NCBI GenBank assembly: GCA_023376005.1
Contig: CM042147.1
Coordinates: 116,510,574-116,574,573 of the forward strand
Origin: Doryteuthis pealeii
Taxonomy: Eukaryota > Mollusca > Cephalopoda > Myopsida > Loliginidae
Length of the DNA: 64,000 nucleotides
Direction of reading: 5' to 3'
A program made the translations under genes and the position numbers. This document shows positions 43,264-55,340 of this stretch, in pieces (the first letter of the stretch is position 1; each line of letters begins with the position of its first letter). The notes beneath the pieces are model-generated. The model worked only from the letters and a program-made list of their open reading frames with translations. It searched no databases and was not told the DNA's origin.

Positions 43264-43517
43264 TGAAAGTAAAGTCGTCAGGGCGGCCTAATGTCAGTAT
43301 CAGCCAGACAGCGAGGGAAGTCTATCCCCTTTTCACTAGCGCTAGACCAAGGAGATTATTTTAGCATCTGAGGTGGAGCGCCACACCTACCATCAGCTCT
43401 CACTTCACCGCACATATCCTGTGCTACTCATACCGCTGATTTGGCGAGGGACGGTATCGAACCAAGAACGTTGTGATTCCTAGCCGAACACTCTACCGAC
43501 TGAGCTGAACTGGCCCT
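43264..43517 (-). mobile_element. S SINE, right-arm mirror of 34,170-34,425
   Basis: All parts are recognisable, but there are several one-base changes against the left copy, for example an extra base in TCATACCGCTGATTTGG and a lost one in ACATATCCTGTGC. Confidence 0.85.
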
Positions 43518-44477
43518 TATAGCATCAAGTAACTATCCTAAATACAAGTATTTGCACACAAATCAGAGTAACTGTTAGTGTAATGGAGAAAAAAATGCTC
43601 CACACTACTAAGAGCTGCATCTGGTTTTTATTGAAGTCAGTTAGTCTACTATTGGTTTGAATAACAGCAACTAGCTAAGCACAACTGAAGCAGTGTCCAA
43701 GACAGTTGGTATTTATAGAAATCAAGAATGATCCATTCATGCATTTGGGTGATGCCATTCCTTGAGTTCTGATTGGCTGCTTGGTTTCAATGATATTGTG
43801 GAGTTTTAAAATAAATACCTGTCATTCTGGAGAGAATTGCAAACAAGAAGGGTTTGTATTAAGTTAGCAACCACTTGTTGGAAAAAACTAAAGCTGTCTA
43901 ACTCCTGCCTTGTAACCTATCCTGTGTAATTCATTTCAATAGAAACTATTGAAATGTATTTACAGTTTAGCTTGAAAAATGGTGAGGGAAGAAAATAGAA
44001 AAACACTAGGAATGTGGCTGATATGATTTTACTGCGTCCTTTTAGATTTTTGTGCTCAGGGACACATGACACGTACCTATCAGCATTTCTGTTATATATT
44101 TATTTTTTAAACAATTCCCTCGTATTGCAGTGCATGAGTAGCACAGCTTGACTGTGCGATAAGTGGGGAGCTGACGGTAGGTGTGGCACTCTGCCTCAGA
44201 CACACAAACAATCTCCATGGTCTAGCATTAGTGAATAAGATAGACTCCCTCAATATCTGGTTACCCAGACACAGCACTACTAAAATCAGCTAGAATACTC
44301 AGAAGAGTCCTTCAGATCTGAGGAGAATTGTGCATTAGGGACGCAGCAGGACGCGTACCTATAAGCATCTCTGCAAATGTAAAATAAAAATGAAGTTATG
44401 AATTAATTTAATGATATAATGTTATATAGCAAGAATTAAAAATTCAATTTGATGAGTGATAAAGATATAGTATTTTT

Positions 44478-45028
44478 TTTGGGGGGGGGGGGGTTTTACA
44501 GCATATCAACCTCAGTGGGTCATTTAATGCTGATAAGTTTTGAAATAATCAATTCTTAATGGATATAAAATTTTTTATAAATCATTTTTCTATTTAACCC
44601 ATGGATGGGACCCTAACAGGTACTACCACTCCGGGTCCAGAGTGGGCTAGGGGAGCAATGGTGATGAAGGGGTGCTCAAATTCCCCAGACCTCAGAACTG
44701 GAACCTCACATCAGATAGAGTTTTAATGTCATTCCAGGACATGTAGACCCTCAGTCACCGCCTTCCTAGCACCCATATGAATAAAAAGGGGTTGGGGCTT
44801 GCATAAGGGCAATAGGGTTGGGAAAATCTATAGGTGCTAGGGCTTGACGTGACAAGCGGTTTGTTCGGGGGGGGCCTCTCCGACCGCCCGTCTAGCCCAA
44901 GATAGGGCCTAAGTGGAGTATTGCAAGTCATGAACTGCTCATCCACCTAGGTTCTATCCTTAAGCATCATGGTCGCTACCCACGGCCAACAGGTGGCCCA
45001 TTGGGGAGTCTTACCCTCTGCAGAGGTA
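44478..45028 (-). mobile_element. B element, right-arm mirror of 32,652-33,200
   Basis: The same 5' truncation point (TCTGCAGAGGT). It has frequent missing bases (for example CTTGCATAAGGGC) and an expanded G run (about 44,480-44,495). Confidence 0.85.
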
Positions 45029-46489
45029 CTTTTTTTTTATTTAGTAGTAGAAGACAGTGAGTCAGTGTTACTCCTGTCAGGATACTCTTCTTCTTGTGTC
45101 TGCCTTCAGAAGGAGTATGATGAAAGAAAATCTAAAAAGAGAACAAGATTTTCCAGGATTGTCAGTTTTGACTCTTCCCGTTGTCAAACATGAAAGCTTC
45201 TTATGTTAAGAGTCGGAATAATCAAATCAGACCATTTTAGAAATGTTTTGGGACGTCCCTACAGTCAATAAAAAAACCCCAAAAAACAAATATCTCAGTG
45301 GAGTGAATATGATGCTTTTTAAGTAAGAAGTAATTGATTTTTTTTTTAAATATTTAATTTTTTATTCAATTTAATTTTTTCCACCCCATCAAAGCAATAT
45401 CTTTCAAAAATGTATTTATGTAAGTAAAGCCAATGATCAGTGTTACTCCCTGTCAGGATATTCTTTCTTCTTGTGGTCTGCCTTCAGAAGATTCCACAAT
45501 GATAAACGAAAAATCTAAAAAGAGAAGGATTTCAGTTGTCTTCTGTTGTCAAAACATGACGATTCTTAAGAATTTTTTTAAGAAACGTTTACAGTCGTAA
45601 AACAAAACTAATATCTCAGTGGAGTGAATATGATGCTTTTAAGTAAGAAGTAATTGGGATTTTTTTTAAATATTAAATTTTTTATTTTATTTAATTTTTT
45701 CCACCCCATAAAGGCAATATCTTTCAAAAATGTATTTAAGTAGTTACAAACAGCGATCAGTGTTATCCTGTCAGGATATTCCTTCTCCTTGTGTCTACCA
45801 GGAAAGAAACACAACAGGTTCGTGATCAGCTCAGATGAATAATAAATAATAATAATGAGTTATAAATCTCTATTATAATAGGATTCGCTTCCGTTTTTTG
45901 TCTGTAACAAAAATTATGTCACTGCTTACGTCACATTACCCAAAATCATCATAACATAGAATAAATCAACTCAAAATTTGACATGCAACATTATGACAGT
46001 CCTCATTGTTTTTTAAACAAGTTTTAATAAATACATGATGGTATATATATATATTATAGTTTGTTTTATTTTAATACATATTAAAGTTTACATTTCAATT
46101 GTTTTATTTTTTATCCTTTAATGAATTTGATGATTTTCTTACTTAGGGTACAAACTCGCTGAACATTGAATTTTTTACTGTCCCACTCCGTCAGGCAAAT
46201 ATGTTTCAAAATCTATTTTTACATCGCCCGGAGGGGTGTTTTTTTTTGTACTAGTTAATTTAATGTTCAATGTTAATAATATGGAAAGAATTAAAAATTC
46301 AATTTGTTGATGAGTGATAAAGATATCTACTTTTTCATTTAAGTAGTAGAAGACAATGATCAGTGTTACTCTGTCAGGATACTCTTCTCCTTCTCGTGTC
46401 TACGTTCAGAAGATTCACATGAATTAAAGAAAATCTAAAAAGAGAACAGATCTTCCCGGATTGTCCAGTTTTTGACTCTTCCGTTGTCA

Positions 46490-46880
46490 AACATGAAGCT
46501 CTTATGTTAATCTTTCACTCCTGAACTATCCATCCTACATCAACCCAAGGTCGGCCTAAACTGGAATCATTTTGCGTCTATTGTTACACCGTCGTCGTCG
46601 AGCAACCCTAGGTGAGTTAATTTCAATAAATCCCCAACAAAATAACTTCTGTCATTCGATTGTCACAGGAACATGTCGCTTCTGCCGAGAGTAAAGACGC
46701 ATCCAAACGTAGACGGTTGCAGATAAACTATCCAGCTTGGAAGATGACATAAGACATAACCAAACTAAAAATACAGAATTTTTAATGCAATCCTGTGGAG
46801 AATGGGATATAAAAAAAATAAGGAGGACACATGAAAGACTTCTATGAGTCATATGCTACAAAGTACTACTTTTATATATT
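46490..46880 (+). pseudogene. Frameshifted mirror of the 142-codon frame
   Basis: Corresponds to 30,756-31,184. Frame breaks arise from single-base losses and gains (for example GAGCAACCCTAGG against GAGCACCCTAGG), so no long frame survives. Confidence 0.7.
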
Positions 46881-48317
46881 TTTTTTAAAAATCCATTCCC
46901 TCATAATTACAGTGCAATGAGTAGAACACTTGACTCTGCGATAAAAGTGGGGAGCTGATGGTAGATATGGTGCTCCACCTCAGACAAAAACAATCTCAAT
47001 GGTCTAGCCTAGTGAAAAGGAGATAGACTTCCCTACATATCTGATTATATATATAATAATTATAGTTATATTATATATATATAGTGGATGCGATAGGTTT
47101 TTCGGATTTATTAGTCGTGGATGAAGCATATTTGCTTTGATGCGTCCCCGGGAATATGTATGGATCCCAACTAAAGCTAAATAATTCCTACTTGTAACTT
47201 ATCCTGTGTATTCATATTATAAGAACAACTACTGAAAATATATTACAGTCAGCTGAAATGATGAGGGAAGAAAAAAGAAAAACAACTTGGATGCATGGGT
47301 ATGATTTTACGCGTTCCTTTTAGATTTTTGTACATCAGGGAACAGGACACGTACCTATCAGAAATTCTACTGTCACTCAAGACTCCTGTGTGTTGAATAT
47401 TTTTAGTAATATACGGTGTACTGGAAGCCCACCAACTTGAACTTATAGACTTAGCATGGCAGCATGGATTCAAATCAGCCAATCAACCCTCGGATACGTG
47501 GGTTAGTTAACTATTTAATCGTCAATTCTACAAAGGTGTTCAGTTACTCGTAAGTAATATGGCGAACGGATCAAAAACGAAAGGATTCTTTTCATAAGGA
47601 ACAAACCAAGGATTCTGCCTAACTGAAGGAACACAAGATTCTACCTAATACTAACGACATAAGGTACACACACTGTAAAGTGCTCTCACCTGCAGCCAAA
47701 AATGGCCACAAAAATGCATAACATTGTGAAAACAATCCCATTAAAGGCTGGTGCAAACTTGCAAGAATAATGAACAATAATAATAACAATAACTATGGAA
47801 ACATGGATATACCACGATATGATATTTGACTATTACATTTGATATGTTTACTTAAGAGCTAATTGCTAAATAGTCTAATATGTTTAAAGTTGTAATAATC
47901 TGACAAATATTCTTTCTTTCTTTTTCTCTTTTTTTTTTCTCCAATTTTCCCTTTTCTTTGCTTTCATTGAAACAGACACTATGTGGTATCGCTTCCCTAT
48001 CTCTCCCTTTCTTTCTTCTATATTGCTTTTCTTTCTCTTCCCTTTCTTCCTCCCCAATTGCAACAATATGGTCTATTACTTATCTAACGGTGATGACAGG
48101 CCATAACTTTGAAACACACTGCTTTAATTCCAATATCTTATGAATGAAACGATGGTTCATTATTTATTCAAGGTGATGACGGAACGTGAACCACCTAGTT
48201 TGGTAGGTATTAGTTATCAATTGTTAGATATTTGTTTGCACACTGATATGATTTTCCAAGTATTCCTATCTCTAATACTACTAATTTGCACACAGTTATA
48301 TGGTTAATACTAATTTG

Positions 48318-48575
48318 CACAGGACCGGGTTAGCTCAGATCGGTAGAGCGTTTTTTGGCTAGAACACAAGGTTCCTAGTTTGAACCGGTCCTCGCCAATC
48401 AGCGTATGAGTAGCACAGGGATCTGTGCGGGCAAAGTAAGGAAGCTGATGGTGGGTGTGGCGCTAGCCCTCATGACGCTATAACAATCTCCTTAGTCTGT
48501 TTGGAAAAGGGGAAGACTCCCTCACTGACTTGGCTGATTAACTGACTTTAAGGGCCGCCCCGACGACATTTACTT
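48318..48575 (+). mobile_element. S SINE, right-arm mirror of 29,121-29,367
   Basis: The SINE is complete but carries many insertions and losses (CAGATCGGTAGAGCGTTTTT, GCGGGCAAAGTAAGGAAGC, TTAACTGACTTTAAGGGCC). The pattern resembles unpolished single-read sequence more than evolutionary substitution. Confidence 0.85.
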
Positions 48576-49789
48576 TTATGTGATATCAAGTATTCCTATG
48601 CATTACAAATTAATTTACATACAGTATATAGTTTCAAGTATTTTCTATCTCATATTAATAATTTGCACAGTTATATGGTTTCAAGTAATTCCCTATCTAT
48701 ACTAACAATTGCTTCCTCATTCAATATATACTATCCTCAAAACGATTCCGATCCATTTTAGCAACTAACAACTGAAAACAACTTTACTGTCAAAAATCAA
48801 GAAAAAAAAATTTGGAATAAAACATAATAAACTGACCAATGCCCTTCACAAATTTACTTCTTGGCATTAAAATAACCTAGACAGGTAGACATGCCATTAA
48901 AATCAATCATCAGTTATAATATTTATCAGAAGCCCTCCGCACGAGTAGGATGTGACGACTAAGGTCAATATCTTAAGCAGAGTTTAAGAGGTTTTAAAAT
49001 CAGAGTTTTCCTTTCCTAAACAGGTTGCTTAACCAAGGTTAGAAGAGTCCAGTCTGCCCTACTATTTACCCATAGCCTGGAAGGAGTATACTTGGATCAT
49101 AACTTTCCCAAGGGTAATTAGTGCTATGTGAATAAACAGTCTGTCCGGATTTGAACTTGGGTCCGAGTCATTTTCTATGACTTAACCATTTTGCCACGTT
49201 GCAGTTTATGGTTTTTCAAGTCTCCTTCTACAAAATTATACTTGAGGAAGACTGTAGAATGGTGTAGAATAATCATAACTAGTTTCCAATTACCGTCGAA
49301 TTGTATGTAACAAGTAGCTGTAACTCATATAGATCTAAGCCATGTTTGCAATTCTATGTATTGAAGTTCAGTTAGTCTACTGTCGGTTTTAATAACAGCA
49401 GCTAAGTAACTACTCCCGCATGTCCCCAAGACAGCTGGTATACAGGAATCAAAGAATGATCCATCCATGAATCTTGGGTGATTTTGGGTGATTCCATTCC
49501 TTGAGGGCTGCTTGATGCTTTGATTTGAAGACATTGTGAGTCTTAATATATACTTGTCATTTTGGCAGTGGAATTTTGTAGCAATCGGGTTTGTATTTGA
49601 GTTACAACCGTTTGTTGCCTTGGTCTTCCCAGTTTTGACGGTATTGGAACTTATTATTCTTCATACTGCAGAATGCCAGAGTATTTTGAAGGCCCTGCAT
49701 AACATCATGAGAAACCAAGGCAGCCTTCAGGACTCAAGGAATGGAATACCCAAATACTGAATGGACTATTCTTAAGTCCCATAAGACCA

Positions 49790-50270
49790 GCTATCTTTCG
49801 GCGCTGGTTCAGTTGTGCTTAGCCAGTTGCTGTTGTCCAAACAACAGTATACTGATGACTGGCTGGTTCAGTTGTCTTGCCAGTACTGTTGTCCAAAACC
49901 ATCAGTATACTGACTGGACTGGCTGGTTCAGTTGTGCTTGGCCAGTTGCTGTTGTCAAACCAACAGTTATACTGACTGACTGGCTGGTTCAGTTGTGCTT
50001 AGCCAGTTACAGTTGTCCAAACCAACAGTATACTGACGACTGACTGACTGACTGGCTGGTTCAGTTGTGCTTAGCCAGTTGGCTGTTGTCCAAACCACAG
50101 TATACTGAACTGACTGGCTGGTTCAGTTTGTGCTTAGCTACGTTGCTGTTGTTCAAACCCAAACATTATACTCGACTGACCCCTGGCTGGCTGGTTCAGT
50201 TGTCAAACCACAGTATACTAACTTGACTGTCTTCATAAATGTATAAACAATAATATACTCACTGACTGCC
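49790..50270 (+). repeat. 61-62-bp array, right-arm mirror
   Basis: Mirror of the D-derived array at 27.5-27.9 kb. Units are the same in order but ragged (TTGTCTTGCCAGTACTG, CAACAGTTATACTGAC). Confidence 0.85.
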
Positions 50271-51204
50271 TCACTTATTTTTAATAGACACAAGTCAATC
50301 TAAGTAGAATAAAACTAGTTGGGAATCAGAGTTTTTCCTTCTCCTAGACTGGTTGCCTAACAAAGGCTAAGAACCAAATTGACTGACTGTCTTCAATAAT
50401 GGATGGCTGAAACCTATGATAACAACAACATCAACCAAATAGAAAGGAGGAGTTCTGTTTGATTGTGAGGCAGAGTTACAAAGCTTGACTATAACACTGG
50501 TTGCTGCAACTAATCCAAGTAAAGAGAGAAAATGATAGAAATTGGTTCATTTAGTTATAATAGAGAGAATAGAACGAAAGATGAATGAAGAAACACAAAA
50601 GAAAAAGATGAAAGAAAAACGAAAAAGAGAACATTTAAAATCAATAACGAATCATCAAAGAATAATTATTAAAACAGCGACTTGAATCAGAAACTGCAAA
50701 AACAGTCAGAAAATTAAGCAGCCACCAACCAATTGGAAATAGACAAATTTATTCGTCTCCGAAATCAGTGTTCTAAACGAAAAAACAAAAATGGTGGTTA
50801 CAAATTAACCATGTCAGCTCATTCCGAGCACAGGAGTAGTCATGCGGTTACCATTCCCAGCAGACCATCCGGATTAGATAATTTCCATCTCAAATCATGA
50901 ATACATCGTTAATTTATATTTTTTTTCTCCCAGAGACAGCAGCCCAACATACATACAATTTGGAGTCAGACTGACCCCATGAGCACATTAAAAAAATTCC
51001 AGGCCGAATCTGGATCCAACGATCTGAAATTTCTGGATTCCCAGTTTTAATTACAGCATTGTTTTTTTATGGATTTTTTTTTGGGGGGGAACAATTTTTT
51101 TTTTGTTAATTTGTCTGAATTTTTTTCTTTGTTTAACAGCATATCAACCTTTCATGGGTTATTTAATGCTAAAACCATCCTTGTAGGAAGGACCAGCTAG
51201 TAAA

Positions 51205-51420
51205 AAATTGTCGGGGCGGCCTAATGTCGGTTATCAGCCAATCAGTGGAGGGAGTCTATCCCCTTCTCAACTAGCGCTAGACACGGAGATCATTTTAGCG
51301 CTGGGAGGTGGGGCAACCTACACCTACCATCAGCTCCTCACTCTACGCACAGATCCCTGTGCTACTCATTACGCTGAGTTGGCGATTCCTAGCCGAACGT
51401 CTACCGACTGAGCAAACGCG
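51205..51420 (-). mobile_element. S SINE, right-arm mirror of 26,292-26,518
   Basis: Minus-strand S from CGGCCTAATGTCGG to a head ending GAGCAAACGCGGCCC. Here the head is longer than in the left arm, which stops at CGGTAGAGCG. Confidence 0.8.
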
Positions 51421-51432
51421 GCCCTTTAATAC

Positions 51433-51690
51433 CAAGTAGTAAAAGTAAAGTCGACGGGGCCGGCCTAAAGTTCGGTATAGCAATCAGCGAGGGAGTCTAT
51501 CCCCTTTTCAATAGCGCTAGACCAAGGAGAATTGTTTTGCATCTTGAGGTGGAGCGCCAACACTACCAATCAGCTCCTACTTTACCGCACACATCCTGTG
51601 CTACTCATGCGCTGAGTGGGCGAGGACGCGGTATCCGAACTGGAACCTTGTGGTTTCTACCGAACGCTCTACCGACTGAGCTAACCAGCC
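51433..51690 (-). mobile_element. Extra S SINE present only in the right arm
   Basis: A second, complete minus-strand S copy (TAAAGTCGACGGGGCCGGCC to CTAACCAGCCCC) directly follows the first. At the corresponding left-arm place (about 26,280-26,295) ACCCCTTCAATAATTAAACA runs straight into the single S copy. Confidence 0.85.
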
Positions 51691-52494
51691 CCTGATAGAC
51701 TATTTAATGATTGAAGGGGTCCATACCTTTCCCAAGGGAATTTGTCCAAAATGAAAGTTGGATTTGTGCATGGTGGTAATGGTTATCAATCCTAGGAAAA
51801 TGGAATACATTGAGAGGAATTAAAATCCTGGACAGGCCGTTTGCATTTCTCATAGTGCCTCATACCCCTTGATAAAATACACATCCACTATCTCCTTATA
51901 GCTATGGGTAAATAGCAGGGCAAGACTAGGTTTAATCTTTGTTAGTCAAACTACTTTGAGAGGCTCCTCCTCTTCGATCATAATGAAAATAGCATGACTT
52001 GAATTCATTACTGCGGTAACTTCAATGTCACAGTTCAGTCATTATGCTTACTACCCATGTGCGACTCCGCCTCTTATTGAAGTTGTATATTTAATTTAAT
52101 TTAATTTAATACTTCAGTTTTTTTTAATTGTCAAATTAAATGTGGTCACTATTATTATTGAACACTTGATTCTAATTCTAAGAATACACTGGATAACTGA
52201 TGTGATAATAATTGCTGAATTACATTAAGAATTCCCGAGTTCATCCAAAGAATGGAGTCCTTAATTAGATGCAATTGATTTGACATGAATCTAACACTCT
52301 ATAATTAAATAGGGCAAAATTCACGAGCCCACGAAGCGGATTAGCTCATATGAATCCATTTGGTTTGGCAAAAAAAAGCTACAGCTTTACGAGTCAGAGG
52401 CACAAACACTACTCTTCCAAACCAAGTATCAGAGTTAATAGAGCGCAATATAGAAGAAACACAACGAGTATTCAAGGCTAGGGAAAAGGTTTAC

Positions 52495-52600
52495 CAAGAA
52501 AATTTAGTGATTGGGACCCATAAATTTCCCGGGACTCATTTGAATCAAATACATGCGTCCCAGGACACACTGACATTAAAAAGCTATCAGCATCACTGCC
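52495..52600 (+). mobile_element. M fragment, right-arm mirror
   Basis: Mirror of 25,423-25,520, with GGGACCCATAAATTTCCCGG and AAGCTATCAGCATCACTG. Confidence 0.7.
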
Positions 52601-53010
52601 TCTATTTAGGATTGCACAGTTGTGCTGGTTACCCATCAGGTTTGCTGAATTATTTACTCACAGCAGAAGAAGGGATGGACTCATGCTTTTCTGAAAGAAC
52701 ACTGAAGTACTAAAATGCATGCACACACATGACACATCTATATATTAATAATGTGTGTTTCCTTAATCTTCCATTCGTTATCATCCTGCCAAACACCCTC
52801 TGGTTAAAAAATAAGACCCGTCCAACATCGCAGATGAAATGCACAAATGTAAATAACTGATTATCGAACTTAATTTCTCAACACCTCAGCTAAAATAATT
52901 GGACCATTCCATTTTTATGATAAGAAAGAAAAGAACATGCTACACAGAAAAAAATATAATAAAGAAAGAGAGAGAGAGGGGTGAGAACGCCTAACATAAC
53001 GCTTTCTGTT

Positions 53011-53175
53011 AAGAGAGAGAAAGTGACATCCTCGGTGAACACTTACATATGGACACACCAGTGTAGGGCTGACAGCAAAACCTACATCAATCAGCTCTGT
53101 GCAGATTCTGGATGCATGGGGAAGACCGTGCAAGGGATGATAAATGATAGGGAGGGTGGGGAGAGAGAGTAATGA
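53011..53175 (+). pseudogene. LINE fragment downstream of the reverse transcriptase
   Basis: The plus-strand frame reads YIWTHQCRADSKTYINQLCADSGC and GMINDREG. It resembles the conserved post-polymerase part of the LINE family seen at 6.5, 36.5 and 59.2 kb. It starts exactly where the palindrome ends and is not repeated on the left side of the palindrome. Confidence 0.7.
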
Positions 53176-53408
53176 GTATCTGTGTTGTCAGTGTGACCTG
53201 ATATAATATATTCGCTGGTAAGGCAACCAGTTTGAAAGAATGGAAAATTCTGATTTCAACGTGTTGTATTCTGCTTAAAAATTGACCTTGTGTCAAATCC
53301 TGCTTGTGGTGCAGCGCGTTGGGTGACTACATACAGTTAGAAACAATAAGACTTTTAGTAAACAAACGCATATTATATATATACACAACACACACACACA
53401 CACACATT

Positions 53409-53672
53409 CACCACCCCTCTGCAGAGCAGGATGCGACACAAGGTCAATTTCTTAAGCAGAGTTTAACAGTTTTGAATTCAGAGTTTTCATTCTCCTAGAC
53501 TGGTTACCTAGCCATAGTTAAAAGCCACAGTCTGCCTGCTATTTTACCATAGCTTTTGATTCATGCCTTTCCCAAAGGGTTTTAGCGCCATTTGAAATGC
53601 AAACAGCTTCGTCTAGTAATTGAACTCCAGGTCGATGATCCCATTTCCTACGACTCTAACCAGACCACGCAC
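53409..53672 (-). mobile_element. C SINE, minus strand
   Basis: It runs from CCACCCCTCTGCAGAGCAGG to the damaged head CTCTAACCAGACCACGC. A CA repeat adjoins the tail end. Confidence 0.75.
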
Positions 53673-53752
53673 CTCCTCTTTTAGTGATCTATAGATGTAT
53701 AGATAGATATAGCTAATATCTATGTGTCCGGTTTAGACTTATTGATTCACCC

Positions 53753-54059
53753 ATATATATTATATATATATATATATATAATAAATATATAATATAAACC
53801 CCTCCGCAAAGCAGATGCACACAAGGTCAATTTCTTAAGCAGAGTTCAACAGGTTTGAATTCAGAGTATTCCTTCTCCCAGACCGGTTGCCTAACCAATG
53901 TTAAAGAGCCAGTCTGCCTACTATTCACCCATAGCTGAGGGAAGTAGGATTCAAACCTTTCCAAGGGTATTGGGCAAGTGAAATGCAATTACCACGTCCA
54001 GGATTTGAACTCAGGGCGACGAGTCCATTTCCCATGACTTTAACCATTACACCACACGC
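53753..54059 (-). mobile_element. C SINE, minus strand, with (TA)n tail and target duplication
   Basis: The tail is the TA-rich tract 53,753-53,795, the body starts ACCCCTCCGCAAAGC, and the head ends TTTAACCATTACACCACACG. TTCACCC flanks it at 53,746-53,752 and 54,060-54,066, and the sequence beyond is again TA-rich (54,067-54,097). Confidence 0.8.
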
Positions 54060-54064
54060 TTCAC

Positions 54065-54099
<35 letters not shown>

Positions 54100-54540
54100 G
54101 GTAAGGGAAAAAAACTCATTGTATGTCATTACATGGCAGTAAGAGCATTAACTTCATTCAAAAGATACTTTTGATTGCATCGTGACAGCTGTCTTATCAG
54201 TTTTATTTTTTTTTTTCTAATTGTGTCAAAATTGGCATATTTTGGTTTATTGATTCTAGCATTGTGGGATGAAAGAAAATAATCAACATTTTCTGCTTTT
54301 CTTTTATTTCAAGAAAAAAGGTAAAGCTACAACTCAAATGCAGAAGACTTTACTTTTGTTTGTTTATTCTTTGTTCTGGGGATTTCTAAAACAATTGGGG
54401 GGTGGGGGGTGGAAGAAAAAAGAATCTAGACAGATATGACAACAAAAGACACTTTAAGAAGAACGCTGAGGGTACAGCAGTTGAAATGTGAGTTTAACAA
54501 CGAAGATGATGAGGCAATAGTCTGAACCTGTCATAGTAGT
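54100..54540. other. Unclassified sequence, no gene recognised
   Basis: A G-rich patch GGGGGGTGGGGGGTGG lies at about 54,397. No frame of note. Confidence 0.45.
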
Positions 54541-54545
54541 TGGAT

Positions 54546-54630
54546 GTGCATGGTGTAATGGTTAGAGTCGTAGGATATGGACTCGTCGACCCAAGTTCAA
54601 ATCCTGGACGAGGCTCTTTGCAAAAGTTTA
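54546..54630 (+). mobile_element. C SINE, head only
   Basis: GTGCATGGTGTAATGGTTAG and B-box-like AGTTCAAATCCTGG, then the body is lost after GAGGCTCTTTGC. Confidence 0.75.
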
Positions 54631-54647
54631 CTTATATATCTACCTGA

Positions 54648-54860
54648 TGTGCGTAGTGTAATGGTTAGTCGCAGGAAACGGACTCGTCGACCCGAGTTCA
54701 AATCTGGACAAAGCTACAGTTCACATAGCACTAATACCCTTGGGAAAGTATAATACAACTACTCTTGCTCCAGCTAAAGATAAATAGTAGGGCAGACTAG
54801 TTAGCGCAACCAGTTAGGAGAAGGAAAACTCTGAATTCAAACCTGTTAAAATCCGCTTGG
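54648..54860 (+). mobile_element. C SINE, tail truncated
   Basis: A second head (GTGCGTAGTGTAATGGTTAG) with the body to CAAACCTGTTAAAATCCGCT. In the same orientation as the head-only copy just upstream. Confidence 0.75.
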
Positions 54861-55036
54861 GGTGGTCACTACTAGCATTGGCTCAGTCCTAATTATTGAT
54901 CTATTTCGCTAATAATCTTATACATATATAAAAGGAAGTTGTTGTGTATGTATATCTGGGGAGAAACTACAAAAATAAAACAATTGACGACAAAGTAAAT
55001 ATACATTCACATTCACTATCATAAGAGCTTGCTTTT

Positions 55037-55037
55037 N
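55037..55037. other. Single ambiguous base (N)
   Basis: The only N in the window, in GCTTTTNTTG. It marks an unresolved consensus position. Confidence 1.
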
Positions 55038-55340
55038 TTGTACAAAAATTAAGAAGATTTGATTTTATAGAGACATTGTTAATAAATAAGCTTTATTCTG
55101 TATATTATTTAAGGGTATTGACTATAAATTAAATACTCATTGATAAACTTACGCAACTCCTGGGGGTATTGTAATGTAAGCAGTTACATAGTTTTGGTTA
55201 CAGACAGATACTGAATCTCCATTATAAATAAAATGTGATGTTACAAGAAAAATGTTTACTTTTCTTTAGGAATAGTTCATTCGGTACTCCTACAGATGAT
55301 GGTTTTGGGGTATGAATATTATTTTTTTAATATAATAAAA

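Larger units (their letters stand above)
38899..53010 (-). repeat. Right arm of the giant palindrome
   Basis: Inverted counterpart of 25,010-38,858. The arm is about 260 bp longer, mostly because of one extra S SINE near 51.5 kb. Single-base insertions, deletions and homopolymer-length changes are common, moderate from 38.9 to about 44 kb and dense from about 44.7 to 52.5 kb. Mirror features are: LINE 40,568-41,205; S 43,264-43,517; M 43,886-44,092; B 44,478-45,028; Q 45,030-46,500; M 47,090-47,372; E 47,400-47,720; S 48,318-48,575; C 48,925-49,205; D cluster 49,255-50,270. Confidence 0.95.

Noticed and set aside
52360..52713. 117-codon plus-strand frame near the end of the right arm
   Set aside because: Its C-terminal half is M-fragment sequence, the left-arm mirror does not keep the frame, and the right arm is indel-rich, so the frame is unreliable.
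54546..54630. tRNA gene at the C-SINE head
   Set aside because: No complete cloverleaf. It is followed by C-family sequence and repeated 100 bp later.
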